DNA of 59,108 nucleotides. Source: an uncultured Clostridia bacterium. GTDB lineage: Bacteria; Bacillota; Clostridia; Christensenellales; UBA1242. The position numbers were made by a program, and so were the translations under genes. Numbering within the stretch: position 1 is the stretch's first letter; each line of letters opens with the position of its first letter. Location: NCBI GenBank assembly GCA_948434855.1, contig CAOJFR010000004.1, positions 1 through 59,108 on the forward strand, in the 5' to 3' direction. Under the pieces are notes generated by a model, which was given only the letters and a program-made list of their open reading frames with translations, was not told the DNA's origin and ran no database searches. Shown piece by piece: positions 50,254 to 59,108 of this stretch.

Positions 50254-51201
50254 TTATTCATCGTCATCACGAAGATAGTTCTCTGATAGACTAGATAAGA
50301 ATGTTCTTTTCTCTTTAGTTAGTTGCAAACGATCATATGCTTTTTCTTTAAGCATATCAAGCATTCTTTGGCTGTGCATAGAAATGGTTCTATCCATACC
50401 AACAATAATGTGATCAATAACTTCAATAGAGTTTAATAAACAACTGCAAAGCAGTGAATAAGTAAATTTACAATCTTCGTCAGACATTGCACCAATACTT
50501 CCAGGATGATTGTGAGAAACAATAATTCTGTTACAATTACACTCAAGTGCAAATTCAGTAATAGATCTAATTTGAATGCTAACTTCATCAGCTGTTCCAG
50601 TTTTGATTAGTTTATATTTCATTATTCTGTTTGCTTTTGTTAAGCAAATAACATAAAACTGCTCAACTTCCACACCAACATAAAGCTTTTTACAAAACTC
50701 TTTAGCTTTTTTAATTCCACCAATATGAGTGTAACCATCAGGCTTAGAAATTGCAGTGAAAAGTTTTCCAATAAGATTAATTAAGATTGCAGAATTTTCC
50801 TTAATGCCTTTAACTTTAATAAGTCTGCTAACATCTGCTGAAAGCACATCTTTAAGTGAGCCAATTTCATCTAAAAGTTTGTGAGCAAGTGGATTGGTAT
50901 CTCTTTGAGGAATTGCATAAAATAATAAAAGTTCAAGTTTTTGAATATCAGTTAAAGATTCATAGCCATTTTGCAAATATTGACTTTTGAGTCTCATTCT
51001 GTGATCTTTATGAATATTTTTTGGCTTAGCAGTCTTTGCTTCAGCCTTTTCTTTAATAAGTTGTTCAATTTCACTAATCGTTCTGTCAACAGAGTCTTCT
51101 GAAAGAAGAGCATCAAGTGGTTTTGTGAGCAATTTATTATTAAAATCAACTTGTCTTTTAACTGTTTTATTCTTTGTGGCGTTTTGAGTTCTAAGTTCCA
51201 T
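50254..51201 (-). CDS. radC: RadC-family JAB1/MPN protein
   Basis: 315 residues. HhH-type N-terminal part (QKLELLLFYAIPQRDTNPLA, GLR-like VKGIKENSAI) and the C-terminal MPN+ metal site SHNHPGSIGAMSDEDCKFTY, with the upstream Glu. RadC proteins are conserved in bacteria but their role is unsettled; a metalloprotease or nuclease-linked role has been proposed. An N-terminal extension of about 75 charged residues is longer than usual. AGAGGATAAAA precedes the ATG. Confidence 0.9.
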   Translation of the reverse strand: MELRTQNATKNKTVKRQVDFNNKLLTKPLDALLSEDSVDRTISEIEQLIKEKAEAKTAKPKNIHKDHRMRLKSQYLQNGYESLTDIQKLELLLFYAIPQRDTNPLAHKLLDEIGSLKDVLSADVSRLIKVKGIKENSAILINLIGKLFTAISKPDGYTHIGGIKKAKEFCKKLYVGVEVEQFYVICLTKANRIMKYKLIKTGTADEVSIQIRSITEFALECNCNRIIVSHNHPGSIGAMSDEDCKFTYSLLCSCLLNSIEVIDHIIVGMDRTISMHSQRMLDMLKEKAYDRLQLTKEKRTFLSSLSENYLRDDDE

Positions 51202-51294
51202 TTTTATCCTCTTGTTACATTATAACATAATTATAACACAAACAAGTAAAAAGTAAAATATAAAAAATACCTTAAGTTCTTTTTCTGAAAATAA

Positions 51295-51323
51295 TTGCAT
51301 AAAAATAAAAATTGACTTATAAT
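51295..51323 (+). promoter_or_regulatory. Promoter of the ABC exporter operon
   Basis: TTGCAT (51295-51300), 17 nt, TATAAT (51318-51323), 24 nt before the ATG of the first ABC gene. Confidence 0.6.
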
Positions 51324-51347
51324 AGAGTATTGTTAGGAGGAGCAAAA

Positions 51348-53102
51348 ATGTTTAAACAATTAAAATATCTCCAAAAAAGAGATTGGGCTCTCGCATTCAT
51401 AAGTGTATGTTTTATAGTTTTTCAGGTTTGGTTAGAGCTTGAAATTCCAGAATATATGCAAAAGATGATAATGCTAATAGAGCAAAAAGGAGCAATTTCT
51501 GGAGTGCTAGAAAATGGTGGCTATATGCTTGCTTGTGCAATTTCAAGCGCAATAACATCAGTTATTGTAGGTGGTTGTGTAGCTCTCATTGCAACTAGAC
51601 TTTCAAGAAATATTCGCTCAAAGTTATATAATAAAGTAATTAATTTTTCGCCTGCTGAAATCAAAAGATTTTCAACTGCAAGTTTAATCACAAGAACAAC
51701 TAATGACATAAGTCAAGTTCAAATGTTTATTGCCTTTGGTCTTCAACTTTTGGTTAAGGCGCCAGTCATGGCAATTTGGGCAGTGTGCAAAATTGCAAGT
51801 TCAAGTTGGCAGTGGACAACAGCAACTGCAATTGCAGTGGCATTTGTTTTAATATTCATAGTATTAATAGTTGTAATGGCGCTTCCAAAATTCAAAAAGA
51901 TTCAGGGAATGACAGATGATCTTAATCGCATTACACGTGAAAATCTTACTGGTGTAAGGGTAGTCAGAGCATATAATGCAGAAGATTATCAAGAAAAAAA
52001 GTTTGATGAAGCAAATACAAAAATTACAAAAAACAGCTTATTTGTAAATGGCTTTATGTCTTTAATAGATCCCGTGCTTGCAGTTGTTATGAGTGGGCTT
52101 CCGCTAGCAATATATATGATTGGTGCATATTTAGTTAGCAATGCAGTTGGTCTTGGAAAAGCAGTAGTGCTTGCCGAAATGATGACATTTAGTTCATATG
52201 CAATCTTGGTTGTAATGAGTTTTGTTATGCTTGTAATGATATTTATAATGCTTCCAAGGGCGGCGGTGTCAGCAAAGAGAATAAACGAAGTGTTAGAAAC
52301 AAAATCAACCATAAAAGAAGGTGATGGAACTCAGGCTCCAATAAAAACAGGAGAGGTTCAATTTGTGAATGTTGGATTTAAATATCCAGATGCTGAAGAA
52401 TATGTGCTTCATGACATTAGCTTTAAAGCAGAAAAGGGTCAAACAATTGCGTTTATTGGCTCAACAGGAAGCGGCAAAAGCACTTTAATAAATCTTGTTC
52501 CAAGGCTATATGATGCAACTGAGGGGCAGGTAATTGTTGATGGTGTTAATGTAAAAGATTATACAAGTGAGCAGCTTAACAATAAAATCGGCTATATTTC
52601 TCAAAAAGCTGTGTTGTTTTCGGGAACAGTTGAAAGCAATATAACCATGGGTGAAAAAGATGGTTTAAAGCCAAGTAGTGAAGATATTGAAAGTGCTTTA
52701 GAAATTTCTCAATCTAATTTTGTGAAAGACTTGCCTGATGGCATAAATTCAAGAATAGATCAAGGAGGAAAAAATGTTTCAGGTGGACAAAAACAAAGAT
52801 TGTCCATTGCAAGGGCTCTTGCCAGAAAACCAGAAATTTTAATTTTTGATGATAGTTTTTCCGCCCTAGACTATAAAACAGATAAAGCATTAAGACAGGC
52901 TCTTAAAGATAAAGCAGAGGGAATAACTTGCCTAATAGTAGCTCAAAGAATTGGCACAATAAAAAATGCTGATAAAATAATTGTGTTAGATAGTGGATCA
53001 GTTGTTGGAGAGGGCACACATGATGAACTTATGCAAAACTGTCCAGTATATAAAGAAATCGCACTTTCACAACTTTCAAAGGAGGAACTTAAAAATGCCT
53101 AG
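51348..53102 (+). CDS. ABC exporter half-transporter, subunit with degenerate catalytic residue
   Basis: 584 residues. Six membrane segments (about 15-315), then the ATPase domain: Walker A IGSTGSGKST, signature NVSGGQKQRLSIARA, Walker B LIFDDSFSALD, with Asp where the catalytic Glu should be. That change marks the degenerate site of heterodimeric exporters such as BmrC/TM287 type. ATG at 51348 has AGGAGG at good spacing. The next gene overlaps by eight bases and supplies the other half. Substrate unknown (drug, lipid or peptide). Confidence 0.93.
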   Translation: MFKQLKYLQKRDWALAFISVCFIVFQVWLELEIPEYMQKMIMLIEQKGAISGVLENGGYMLACAISSAITSVIVGGCVALIATRLSRNIRSKLYNKVINFSPAEIKRFSTASLITRTTNDISQVQMFIAFGLQLLVKAPVMAIWAVCKIASSSWQWTTATAIAVAFVLIFIVLIVVMALPKFKKIQGMTDDLNRITRENLTGVRVVRAYNAEDYQEKKFDEANTKITKNSLFVNGFMSLIDPVLAVVMSGLPLAIYMIGAYLVSNAVGLGKAVVLAEMMTFSSYAILVVMSFVMLVMIFIMLPRAAVSAKRINEVLETKSTIKEGDGTQAPIKTGEVQFVNVGFKYPDAEEYVLHDISFKAEKGQTIAFIGSTGSGKSTLINLVPRLYDATEGQVIVDGVNVKDYTSEQLNNKIGYISQKAVLFSGTVESNITMGEKDGLKPSSEDIESALEISQSNFVKDLPDGINSRIDQGGKNVSGGQKQRLSIARALARKPEILIFDDSFSALDYKTDKALRQALKDKAEGITCLIVAQRIGTIKNADKIIVLDSGSVVGEGTHDELMQNCPVYKEIALSQLSKEELKNA

Positions 53103-54903
53103 AATGAAAACTAATGCGGTTTCTGCAAAACCAAAAAATATTAAAAAAACAATCAGTAAACTTTTAAAATATATTAAATCGTTTGTGCCATTAGTCGTAA
53201 TGTCAATTATTTTAATTATTGTCAGCACAGTGTTTAGGCTTTTCGGACCAAACAAACTTCAAGAAATGACAAATATAATTTCAGACTCAGTATTAAAGGG
53301 TATAAGTTATGAAATGTCTGAAATTATAAGCATAGGAATATTTTTAATAATTTTATATGCAGTTGGTTTTGTTTGCACATATTTTGCAAATTTGCTCATG
53401 GGAATGGTTTCATTTAAAATGGGCAAAAACTTAAGAAGGGACATTTCTAAAAAAATAAATAATGTTCCACTTAAGTTTTTGGATAAAACTCCATATGGAG
53501 ATGTGCTTTCTTGTGTAACAAATGACGTAGACACAATTGGTCAAACTCTTCATCAAAGTGTTGCTGGGCTTGTTGGTGCAATAGTGCTATTTTTAGGTTC
53601 GCTAATCATGATGTTTGTAACAAACTGGATAATGGCGTTTGCTGCAATTGGTTCAACAATAATTGGATTTGCAATTATGTTTTTAATTATTGCAAAGTCA
53701 CAAAAATATTTTGTTGAACAACAAAATAGACTTGGAGATCTTAACGGCGTTGTTGAAGAGGTTTATTCAGGTCAAACTGTAGTTAAAACTTATAACGCTT
53801 CGCATGAAGTCACACAAAGGTTTGAAGATGTAAATAAAAAGTTATATAAGGCTGCATGGAAATCTCAGTTTATTTCTGGAATTATGCAACCAATCATGAG
53901 TTTTGTTGGAAACCTTGGCTATGTTGTTGTATGTGTTGTTGGTGCAGTATTTGTTATTCAAGGGAAAATAGACCTTGGTGTTATTACTGCATTTATGATT
54001 TATATTCGTTATTTCACAAATCCGCTTGCCCAAATTGCTCAGTCAATGACAAGTGTTCAAACTGCAACGGCTGCAGCAGAAAGAGTATTTAATTTCCTAA
54101 AAGAAGATGAAGTTTCTGATGAGTCAGAAAAAAATATTTCTCTTCCAGAAAAAATTAAAGGCAATGTAAAAATTAAGAATGTAAAGTTTGGTTATGATGA
54201 AAACAGAGAAATTATTCATGGTTTTTCTGCAGATATTAAGGCTGGACAAAAGGTTGCAATAGTCGGGCCAACTGGAGCAGGAAAAACAACAATTGTCAAT
54301 TTGCTTATGCGTTTTTATGAAATTAATTCTGGAAAAATTACAATAGATGGAATTTCAATTAATGATATGACAAGAGGACAACTTAGGGATATTTTTTCAA
54401 TGGTGCTTCAAGACACATGGCTATTTGAAGGAACAATAAGGGAAAATTTAATTTATAACAAGTCAGGAATAACAGATGAAGACTTAGACAGAGTTTGCAA
54501 GGCGTGTGGTTTAGACCATTTCATCAAAACTCTTTCATATGGCTATGATACAGTTTTGTCTGATGAAACAAATGTTTCAGTTGGTCAAAAGCAGCTTCTT
54601 ACAATTGCAAGGGCAATGCTTCAAAATTCTCCAATGTTAATTTTAGATGAGGCAACCAGCAATGTTGACACCAGAACAGAGGTGTTAATACAAAAAGCCA
54701 TGGATAAACTTACACAGGGAAGAACAAGCTTTGTTATTGCTCATAGATTGTCAACAATAAAAAATGCAGATTTAATTTTAGTGCTCAAAGATGGTGATGT
54801 AATAGAATCAGGCAATCATAAAGAACTTATTAAGAAAAAGGGCTTTTATGCCGATTTATATAACAGTCAGTTTTCGCTTAGCGGGACAGAAGTTATTGAA
54901 TAG
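53095..54903 (+). CDS. ABC exporter half-transporter, catalytically complete subunit
   Basis: 602 residues. Six membrane segments, Walker A VGPTGAGKTT, Q-loop, signature VSVGQKQLLTIARA (LSGGQ changed to VSVGQ), Walker B LILDEATSNVD with the catalytic Glu intact, His-loop IAHRLST. With the preceding subunit this gives one complete and one impaired ATP site. ATG at 53095 with AAAGGAGG; the long upstream extension of the frame lies inside the first gene. A terminator at 54923 ends the operon. Confidence 0.93.
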   Translation: MPRMKTNAVSAKPKNIKKTISKLLKYIKSFVPLVVMSIILIIVSTVFRLFGPNKLQEMTNIISDSVLKGISYEMSEIISIGIFLIILYAVGFVCTYFANLLMGMVSFKMGKNLRRDISKKINNVPLKFLDKTPYGDVLSCVTNDVDTIGQTLHQSVAGLVGAIVLFLGSLIMMFVTNWIMAFAAIGSTIIGFAIMFLIIAKSQKYFVEQQNRLGDLNGVVEEVYSGQTVVKTYNASHEVTQRFEDVNKKLYKAAWKSQFISGIMQPIMSFVGNLGYVVVCVVGAVFVIQGKIDLGVITAFMIYIRYFTNPLAQIAQSMTSVQTATAAAERVFNFLKEDEVSDESEKNISLPEKIKGNVKIKNVKFGYDENREIIHGFSADIKAGQKVAIVGPTGAGKTTIVNLLMRFYEINSGKITIDGISINDMTRGQLRDIFSMVLQDTWLFEGTIRENLIYNKSGITDEDLDRVCKACGLDHFIKTLSYGYDTVLSDETNVSVGQKQLLTIARAMLQNSPMLILDEATSNVDTRTEVLIQKAMDKLTQGRTSFVIAHRLSTIKNADLILVLKDGDVIESGNHKELIKKKGFYADLYNSQFSLSGTEVIE

Positions 54904-54922
54904 GTTTAATAAATACTCATGT

Positions 54923-54951
54923 AAAAAAGTAGGCGGTGGCCTACTTTTTTT
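54923..54951 (+). terminator. Terminator of the ABC operon
   Basis: AAAAAAGTAGGC, GGT, GGCCTACTTTTTTT. Confidence 0.92.
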
Positions 54952-55047
54952 GTATAAAAACTTATAATTGTAAAAAAATTAAATTAAAAAATCAAAGTTT
55001 AAGCAAATTTTGTTGCGATAAAATTAAAAAGAAGATAAAATGTATTT

Positions 55048-56097
55048 ATGGTAACTAAGACTAAAAAATTAAATTCCAAATGTCAAAATTGTGGAAGTGA
55101 ACTTGTTTATAATCCAAGAACAAATTGTTTAACATGCAAGCATTGTGAAACAAATTATTTTTTGCCGCAAAAAAATGAAAATGCAGTGCTTGTTAGGCAA
55201 TATAGTCCAAATTTTTTGCCAAATCAGCTAAACAGAGCACTTGTTGCATATAAATGCAATTCATGTGGCAACACATATTATATTACAAGTGAAGAGATGT
55301 CAAAAAAATGTCCAAATTGTGGCTCAAATTCATGCTCACTTGTTGATGATGAGGGTTATTGTGCCGATGGTATTGTTCCATTTAAAATAACAAGAGAAAA
55401 GGCAGCAGAAGAGTTTTCAAATTATTTAAAAAAGCAAAAAAATATTCCATCAAATTTAAAGAAACTTGCAAAAGATCAAAAGCTTATGGGAGTGTTTATT
55501 CCAGTTTGGAATTTTAAGTTTAATATTGAAGCTCAATATTCTGCAAGGGCAACTGAAGTTAAGCAAAATAGTGATGGAACATTTTATAGCACATATAAGC
55601 CAATTTATGGAGAAAAAAATAAAAGGGTAGCTTCGTTAGATCAGTCAGCAACATCTGCTGAGTCAGATGAATTTTTGGAACTGTTTGATGAAAAAGATTA
55701 TGTTGATATCATTCCTTATACACCAGAATATACATATGGCTATAGAATAGATAAAATTAATAAAGATATTCATGACTATTATCACGAAGTTTCAGTTAAA
55801 GCAGAAGAAGCAATGAAAAAGGAAATTACAAAAACAGTTTTGTCTTCTCACAAAGAAGTTTCAGATTTGTTTGTTGATTGCAAAGCTAGTGATGTATTTT
55901 TCAATTTCACCTATGTTCCAGTTTATGTCAATACATACACTTATAGGGGCAAACTTTATAGAACTTATATTAGTGGAACAACTGGCAAAGTTATAGGCAA
56001 AACTCCATTAACTTTAAAAAGTATTTTCAAAATGCTTCTAAAGATTTTAGGATTAGCAGCATTTATCGCACTTATCATTTTAATTATTAAAAATTAA
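55048..56097 (+). CDS. Zinc-ribbon protein with C-terminal membrane anchor
   Basis: 349 residues. Two zinc ribbons: CQNCGSEL with CKHC (residues 14-35) and CNSCGNTY with CPNCGS (about 70-95). A central domain (about 110-320) has helical and beta character with repeated Trp/Tyr (IPVWNFKF, YTPEYTYGYRID), and the last 25 residues are a membrane helix. It resembles unnamed TFIIB-type zinc-finger membrane proteins of Firmicutes; function unknown. The ribosome site is weak. Terminator at 56099. Confidence 0.8.
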   Translation: MVTKTKKLNSKCQNCGSELVYNPRTNCLTCKHCETNYFLPQKNENAVLVRQYSPNFLPNQLNRALVAYKCNSCGNTYYITSEEMSKKCPNCGSNSCSLVDDEGYCADGIVPFKITREKAAEEFSNYLKKQKNIPSNLKKLAKDQKLMGVFIPVWNFKFNIEAQYSARATEVKQNSDGTFYSTYKPIYGEKNKRVASLDQSATSAESDEFLELFDEKDYVDIIPYTPEYTYGYRIDKINKDIHDYYHEVSVKAEEAMKKEITKTVLSSHKEVSDLFVDCKASDVFFNFTYVPVYVNTYTYRGKLYRTYISGTTGKVIGKTPLTLKSIFKMLLKILGLAAFIALIILIIKN

Positions 56098-56098
56098 A

Positions 56099-56130
56099 AA
56101 AAATCAGGGCAAAAAGTCCTTGATTTTTTA
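56099..56130. terminator. Bidirectional terminator
   Basis: AAAATCAGGGC, AAAAA, GTCCTTGATTTTT, between convergent genes. Confidence 0.8.
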
Positions 56131-56143
56131 TTATTATTAAATT

Positions 56144-57655
56144 TTAAAGATAGCAAATAGTTTTAATATTACCATTTACTTTGCTCAAAAACTTTGCCTC
56201 ATCTTCTTTGCTTCCAACAAGGCAATTATAGTGTGTTGGAACTGCAACCTTAGGACAAATTTTGTTTGTTAAAAGGCTTGCCTCATCTGCGTTCATTGTA
56301 TATGTTCCTCCAATGGGAACAAACAACACATCAGTTTTTTCACTTAAAAGTTCTTCAGTCATATCACTATCGCCAACAATCAAATAGCAAATTCCGTCTT
56401 TAAAGAGCTTATATCCAACCCAATTAAATTCTTTTTTATGAAAGTCTTTATTTTTGTTATAAGCCGGAATTGTTTCAATATCAAAATCTGCAAAATGGAG
56501 TTTTTCATTTGGCAAAACATATATTTTTTTGTTGATTTCATAATGTTTTTCCAATATTTCATTGCAGTCTTTTGTTGCAATAAAAATGGTTTCGTCAGTT
56601 ACAATTTTATCAATATCTTCAGTGCATAAGTGGTCATAGTGAGGGTGAGTGATAAAAATATATTTAGCTTTTAATGGTTGCTCTTTAAGACCATATGGGT
56701 CAAAATAAATATCATCGATTCTAACACTATTATGATTAATAACTTCGTAGTTCATAGTATTTTCTAAAATATAATTTTTGATTTCATTTTTTAAGGTAAG
56801 CAATTCTTCTGGATCAGTTGACGCACCTGCAGTTATTCCTATCCTAGAATTTTTAGTAATAACAAAGTTGGCTTTTTTAAGGCTTTCTTTCCAAAGTGAA
56901 ATGTCTTCCAAAAATATGGTATTAATAGTTTTAGATAAATTATTAAAAAGTTCAGTAGTGTTACTTGAATGTTTTGAACCAACCACAAGCATAATATCAC
57001 TATCTTTCGCTAGTTCATATGAAGCTTCGTTTATTAAACGTTGTGCACTGCAAATTGAAAAATTAATAGACAGTTCACAATTTCTTTTATCGCAAATTTC
57101 TTTAATAAGTTCTGCAAGTTTTTCAGCTTTATTTATATTAAAGGTTGTTTGACAAATCAAATAAAATTTTTCATTTTTATACTCAAAAAGTTTATAAAGG
57201 TCATCTTCATTTTCAATTAAAATTGGTTTTTCTTCACACCAACCAGCAGTTCCAACAATTTCCGGATGCATATTATTAATCTCATTGCCATGCTTTCCAA
57301 TAATAATAATCTTATATCCATCCTTAGAAAACTTTTCTACAAGCTCATGAATTTTTTTAACCTTTGGGCATGTGCAATCCACAAACTTAAGTCCTAATTT
57401 GTTAAGCATATCATAAGTTGTCTTTGGTTCGCCATGAGCCCTTAAAATTACAAGTTCATCTTTTTCAAAATCTGACAATGAGTTTTTAATCATAATTCCT
57501 TGTTTTTCCAATCTCTCATTCACACTTTTGTTGTGAACAATTTCTTTAAAAAGACCAACTTTTTTATGTAAGGCTTTGCTATTTATTGCAGTGTTTGTGG
57601 CATTCTTGCAACCCGCACAAAGTCCACAAATTTTAGATATTTTAACATTTTCCAT
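56144..57655 (-). CDS. ispH: IspH (HMB-PP reductase) fused to a metallo-beta-lactamase-fold domain
   Basis: 503 residues. Residues 1-285 are IspH: cluster Cys in CGLCAGC, RAHGEP, second Cys in VDCTCPKVKKIHE, GKHGNEI with HPEIVG, QTT, third Cys in NFSICSAQR, then VVGSKHSSNT and GITAGASTDPEEL. All catalytic positions are present, so it should make IPP/DMAPP in the MEP pathway. Residues 305-503 form a metallo-beta-lactamase fold of UlaG/UPF0173 type: ITHPHYDHLCTEDI (HxHxDH form), LIVGDSDMTEELL and VAVPTHYN. ATG at 57655 follows TTAGGAAAAA. The joint is within one open frame with no stop, ribosome site or start between. Confidence 0.88.
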   Translation of the reverse strand: MENVKISKICGLCAGCKNATNTAINSKALHKKVGLFKEIVHNKSVNERLEKQGIMIKNSLSDFEKDELVILRAHGEPKTTYDMLNKLGLKFVDCTCPKVKKIHELVEKFSKDGYKIIIIGKHGNEINNMHPEIVGTAGWCEEKPILIENEDDLYKLFEYKNEKFYLICQTTFNINKAEKLAELIKEICDKRNCELSINFSICSAQRLINEASYELAKDSDIMLVVGSKHSSNTTELFNNLSKTINTIFLEDISLWKESLKKANFVITKNSRIGITAGASTDPEELLTLKNEIKNYILENTMNYEVINHNSVRIDDIYFDPYGLKEQPLKAKYIFITHPHYDHLCTEDIDKIVTDETIFIATKDCNEILEKHYEINKKIYVLPNEKLHFADFDIETIPAYNKNKDFHKKEFNWVGYKLFKDGICYLIVGDSDMTEELLSEKTDVLFVPIGGTYTMNADEASLLTNKICPKVAVPTHYNCLVGSKEDEAKFLSKVNGNIKTICYL

Positions 57656-57725
57656 AATTTTTCCTAAATCAATAATAGCAAAATAAAAAAGAGCAGGCAA
57701 CTTAATTTGTTTACCAAATATATAA

Positions 57726-57754
57726 TTGCCAAATTATAAAAAAAAATATATAAT
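57726..57754 (+). promoter_or_regulatory. Promoter of the rel gene
   Basis: TTGCCA (57726-57731), 17 nt, TATAAT (57749-57754), about 95 nt before the ATG. Confidence 0.65.
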
Positions 57755-57850
57755 GTGATTGTTAATATGCTTTAACAAAAATAGTGAAAGCCACTTGCAA
57801 ATAAGCTAAGTAAAAAATATTTCAGAGCCTATTGTGGTTTAAGGAGATAA

Positions 57851-59108
57851 AATGATAAAAGAACTCATCACTCAAAAATATTTAGAAAATGAAGCAAGTG
57901 AAATAAATAAGGTTGTAGATTTTATTAATAATAAATTTTCTGCAGATGTTGAATTTGTTCACGATGCTGAAGAAATTGCAAACATAATTATATCATTAAA
58001 ATTAGATGCAAGTAGTGTTCAGGCAAGCTTGCTATTTCCATTTGCAAAAGCAGGAAAACTTGTTTCAGAAGAACATTTTTGGCCTGCTGAAACAGACACA
58101 CTTTTAAAGATGCTTATAAAGTGTGATGAGCTTTCTAAAAGTTATTCAGATGCTGATGGATTAAAACAAATGCTTCTTGCTATTGCAAAAGATATAAGAG
58201 TAATTATAATAAAAAACGCAGAAATGCTTATTTTTGCTCGCAAAAATGTTAAAAATACTGCAAATTTGGAAGCAAAATCAGCTTTTAAAACAATAGATGA
58301 TATTTTTGCACCAATTTCTGCAAGGCTGGGTCTTAGTGAAATTAAGTCTGAACTTCAAGATTTATCTTTTGCTTTTCATGAGCCAGAGACTTTTAATGCA
58401 CTCAGTGAAGCAGTAAAAAATGAAACTCGTGCAAGCAAATCAATGATTGATAGTATTGTTGGAGAAATAAAAGGTCTTATGAATGGTGCAGGAATAGATT
58501 GCACTTGTTATGGAAGAGTTAAACATATTTCAAGCATAAATAATAAGTTAAAAAATAAAAACTTAACTTTAAAAACAATTTATGATATTGCTGCAGTTCG
58601 TATTTTGGTCAGCTCGGTTAGTGAGTGTTACACTGCACTAGGTTTGGTTCACGCAACCTTTGTTCCAGTTGACGGCAGGTTTAAAGATTACATTGCAAGT
58701 CCAAAACCAAATGGCTATCAATCTCTTCACACCACAGTTTATTATGATGAAGAATTTTTTGAAGTGCAGATAAGAACTCATGCAATGCATGATTTTGCTG
58801 AATATGGTGTCGCTGCTCACTTTTTATATAAAGAACATAAAAAGTCACTTGCGGCAGTGGATAATAAACTTTTGTGGATAAGAAAGCTCTTAGAAAATAA
58901 GGAGAATGTATCTGCTGATAAACTTCTTGAAGAACTTAAAACAGATGTTTATCTTGGCGAAATTTTTGTTCAAACACCAAAAGGTAAGGTAATAAAACTT
59001 ACTGAAAATTCAACACCAATAGATTTTGCCTATATGATTCATTCAGATATTGGCGACAAGTGCGTAGGATGCAGAGTAAACGGAGCTATGGCTCCATTGA
59101 CTTCTCAC
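57851..59108 (+). CDS. RelA/SpoT-type (p)ppGpp synthetase with degenerate hydrolase domain, partial
   Basis: 419 residues visible, running off the window. Residues 1-170 align with the HD hydrolase domain but have lost its metal site: the usual LLHDVVEDT is LLFPFAKAG, and the DRLHNMR region reads NAEMLIFARK. The synthetase domain (about 190-330) is intact: YGRVKHISSI, DIAAVRILV, GRFKDYIASPKPNGYQSLHT and EVQIRT, with a complete G-loop. The TGS domain begins near 375 (GEIFVQTPKGKVIKL). So it can probably make but not degrade (p)ppGpp, like RelA; a separate hydrolase would be needed. AAGGAGATAAA before the ATG. Confidence 0.9.

Overview
The window is low-GC DNA (roughly 30% G+C by eye) from an uncultured-type Bacillota, most likely a Clostridia. 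Supporting signs are a SpoIIE-family phosphatase next to tilS, an archaeal-type AspRS with GatCAB, a CsoR-copA unit, strong AGGAG ribosome sites and TTGACA/TATAAT promoters. TAA dominates as stop codon: TGA ends only one of about 45 host genes (26790-26792). Host tryptophans are read as TGG and no recognised host family is interrupted by TGA, so the host appears to use the standard code.

Layout. 1-8.7 kb: pyrG, purB, three related DUF3592-like membrane proteins, and tyrS with a long leader. 8.8-19.05 kb: a 10.2-kb integrated element that has cut a tRNA-Arg(ACG) gene in its anticodon loop. It carries a complete replacement tRNA-Arg, a tyrosine integrase, an Xis-like protein, an HUH Rep protein, two XRE-type regulators, a promoter family with shared operator-like sites and about nine unknown genes. 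19-28.7 kb: small single-gene or short operons (DUF3781, EFR1-type ferredoxin, lipase, HAD, deoxyinosine glycosylase, PH-domain protein, DegV/MarR, PP2C-GNAT-S51, methyltransferase, nucleotidase). 28.8-33.6 kb: aspS2-gatCAB, the indirect Asn-tRNA(Asn) route. 33.7-42.8 kb: LRR protein, ART-like protein, copper (csoR-copA) and cadmium/zinc (cadA-cadC) efflux, aspartokinase and asd. 42.8-57.7 kb: spoIIE, tilS, a membrane protein pair, Ca2+ ATPase, RadC, a heterodimeric ABC exporter, a zinc-ribbon protein and an IspH fused to a metallo-beta-lactamase domain. The window ends inside a Rel/SpoT-type synthetase.

Most interesting. (1) tyrS and aspS-gatCAB are each preceded by a short ORF rich in the cognate codons (Tyr, Asn), followed by an intrinsic terminator; in tyrS the 1:2, 2:3 and 3:4 pairings are all exact. 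This is ribosome-mediated attenuation where Bacillota normally use T-boxes. (2) In the element only the excision and replication genes (xis, rep) carry in-frame TGA, five times, always as their sole tryptophan codons. Integrase and regulators use only TGG. Excision and replication may therefore depend on TGA being read as Trp, for instance during infection by a recoded helper phage. (3) The element destroys a tRNA gene and supplies a whole substitute. (4) copA appears to encode a separate CopZ through an internal start. (5) The IspH-MBL fusion is unusual.
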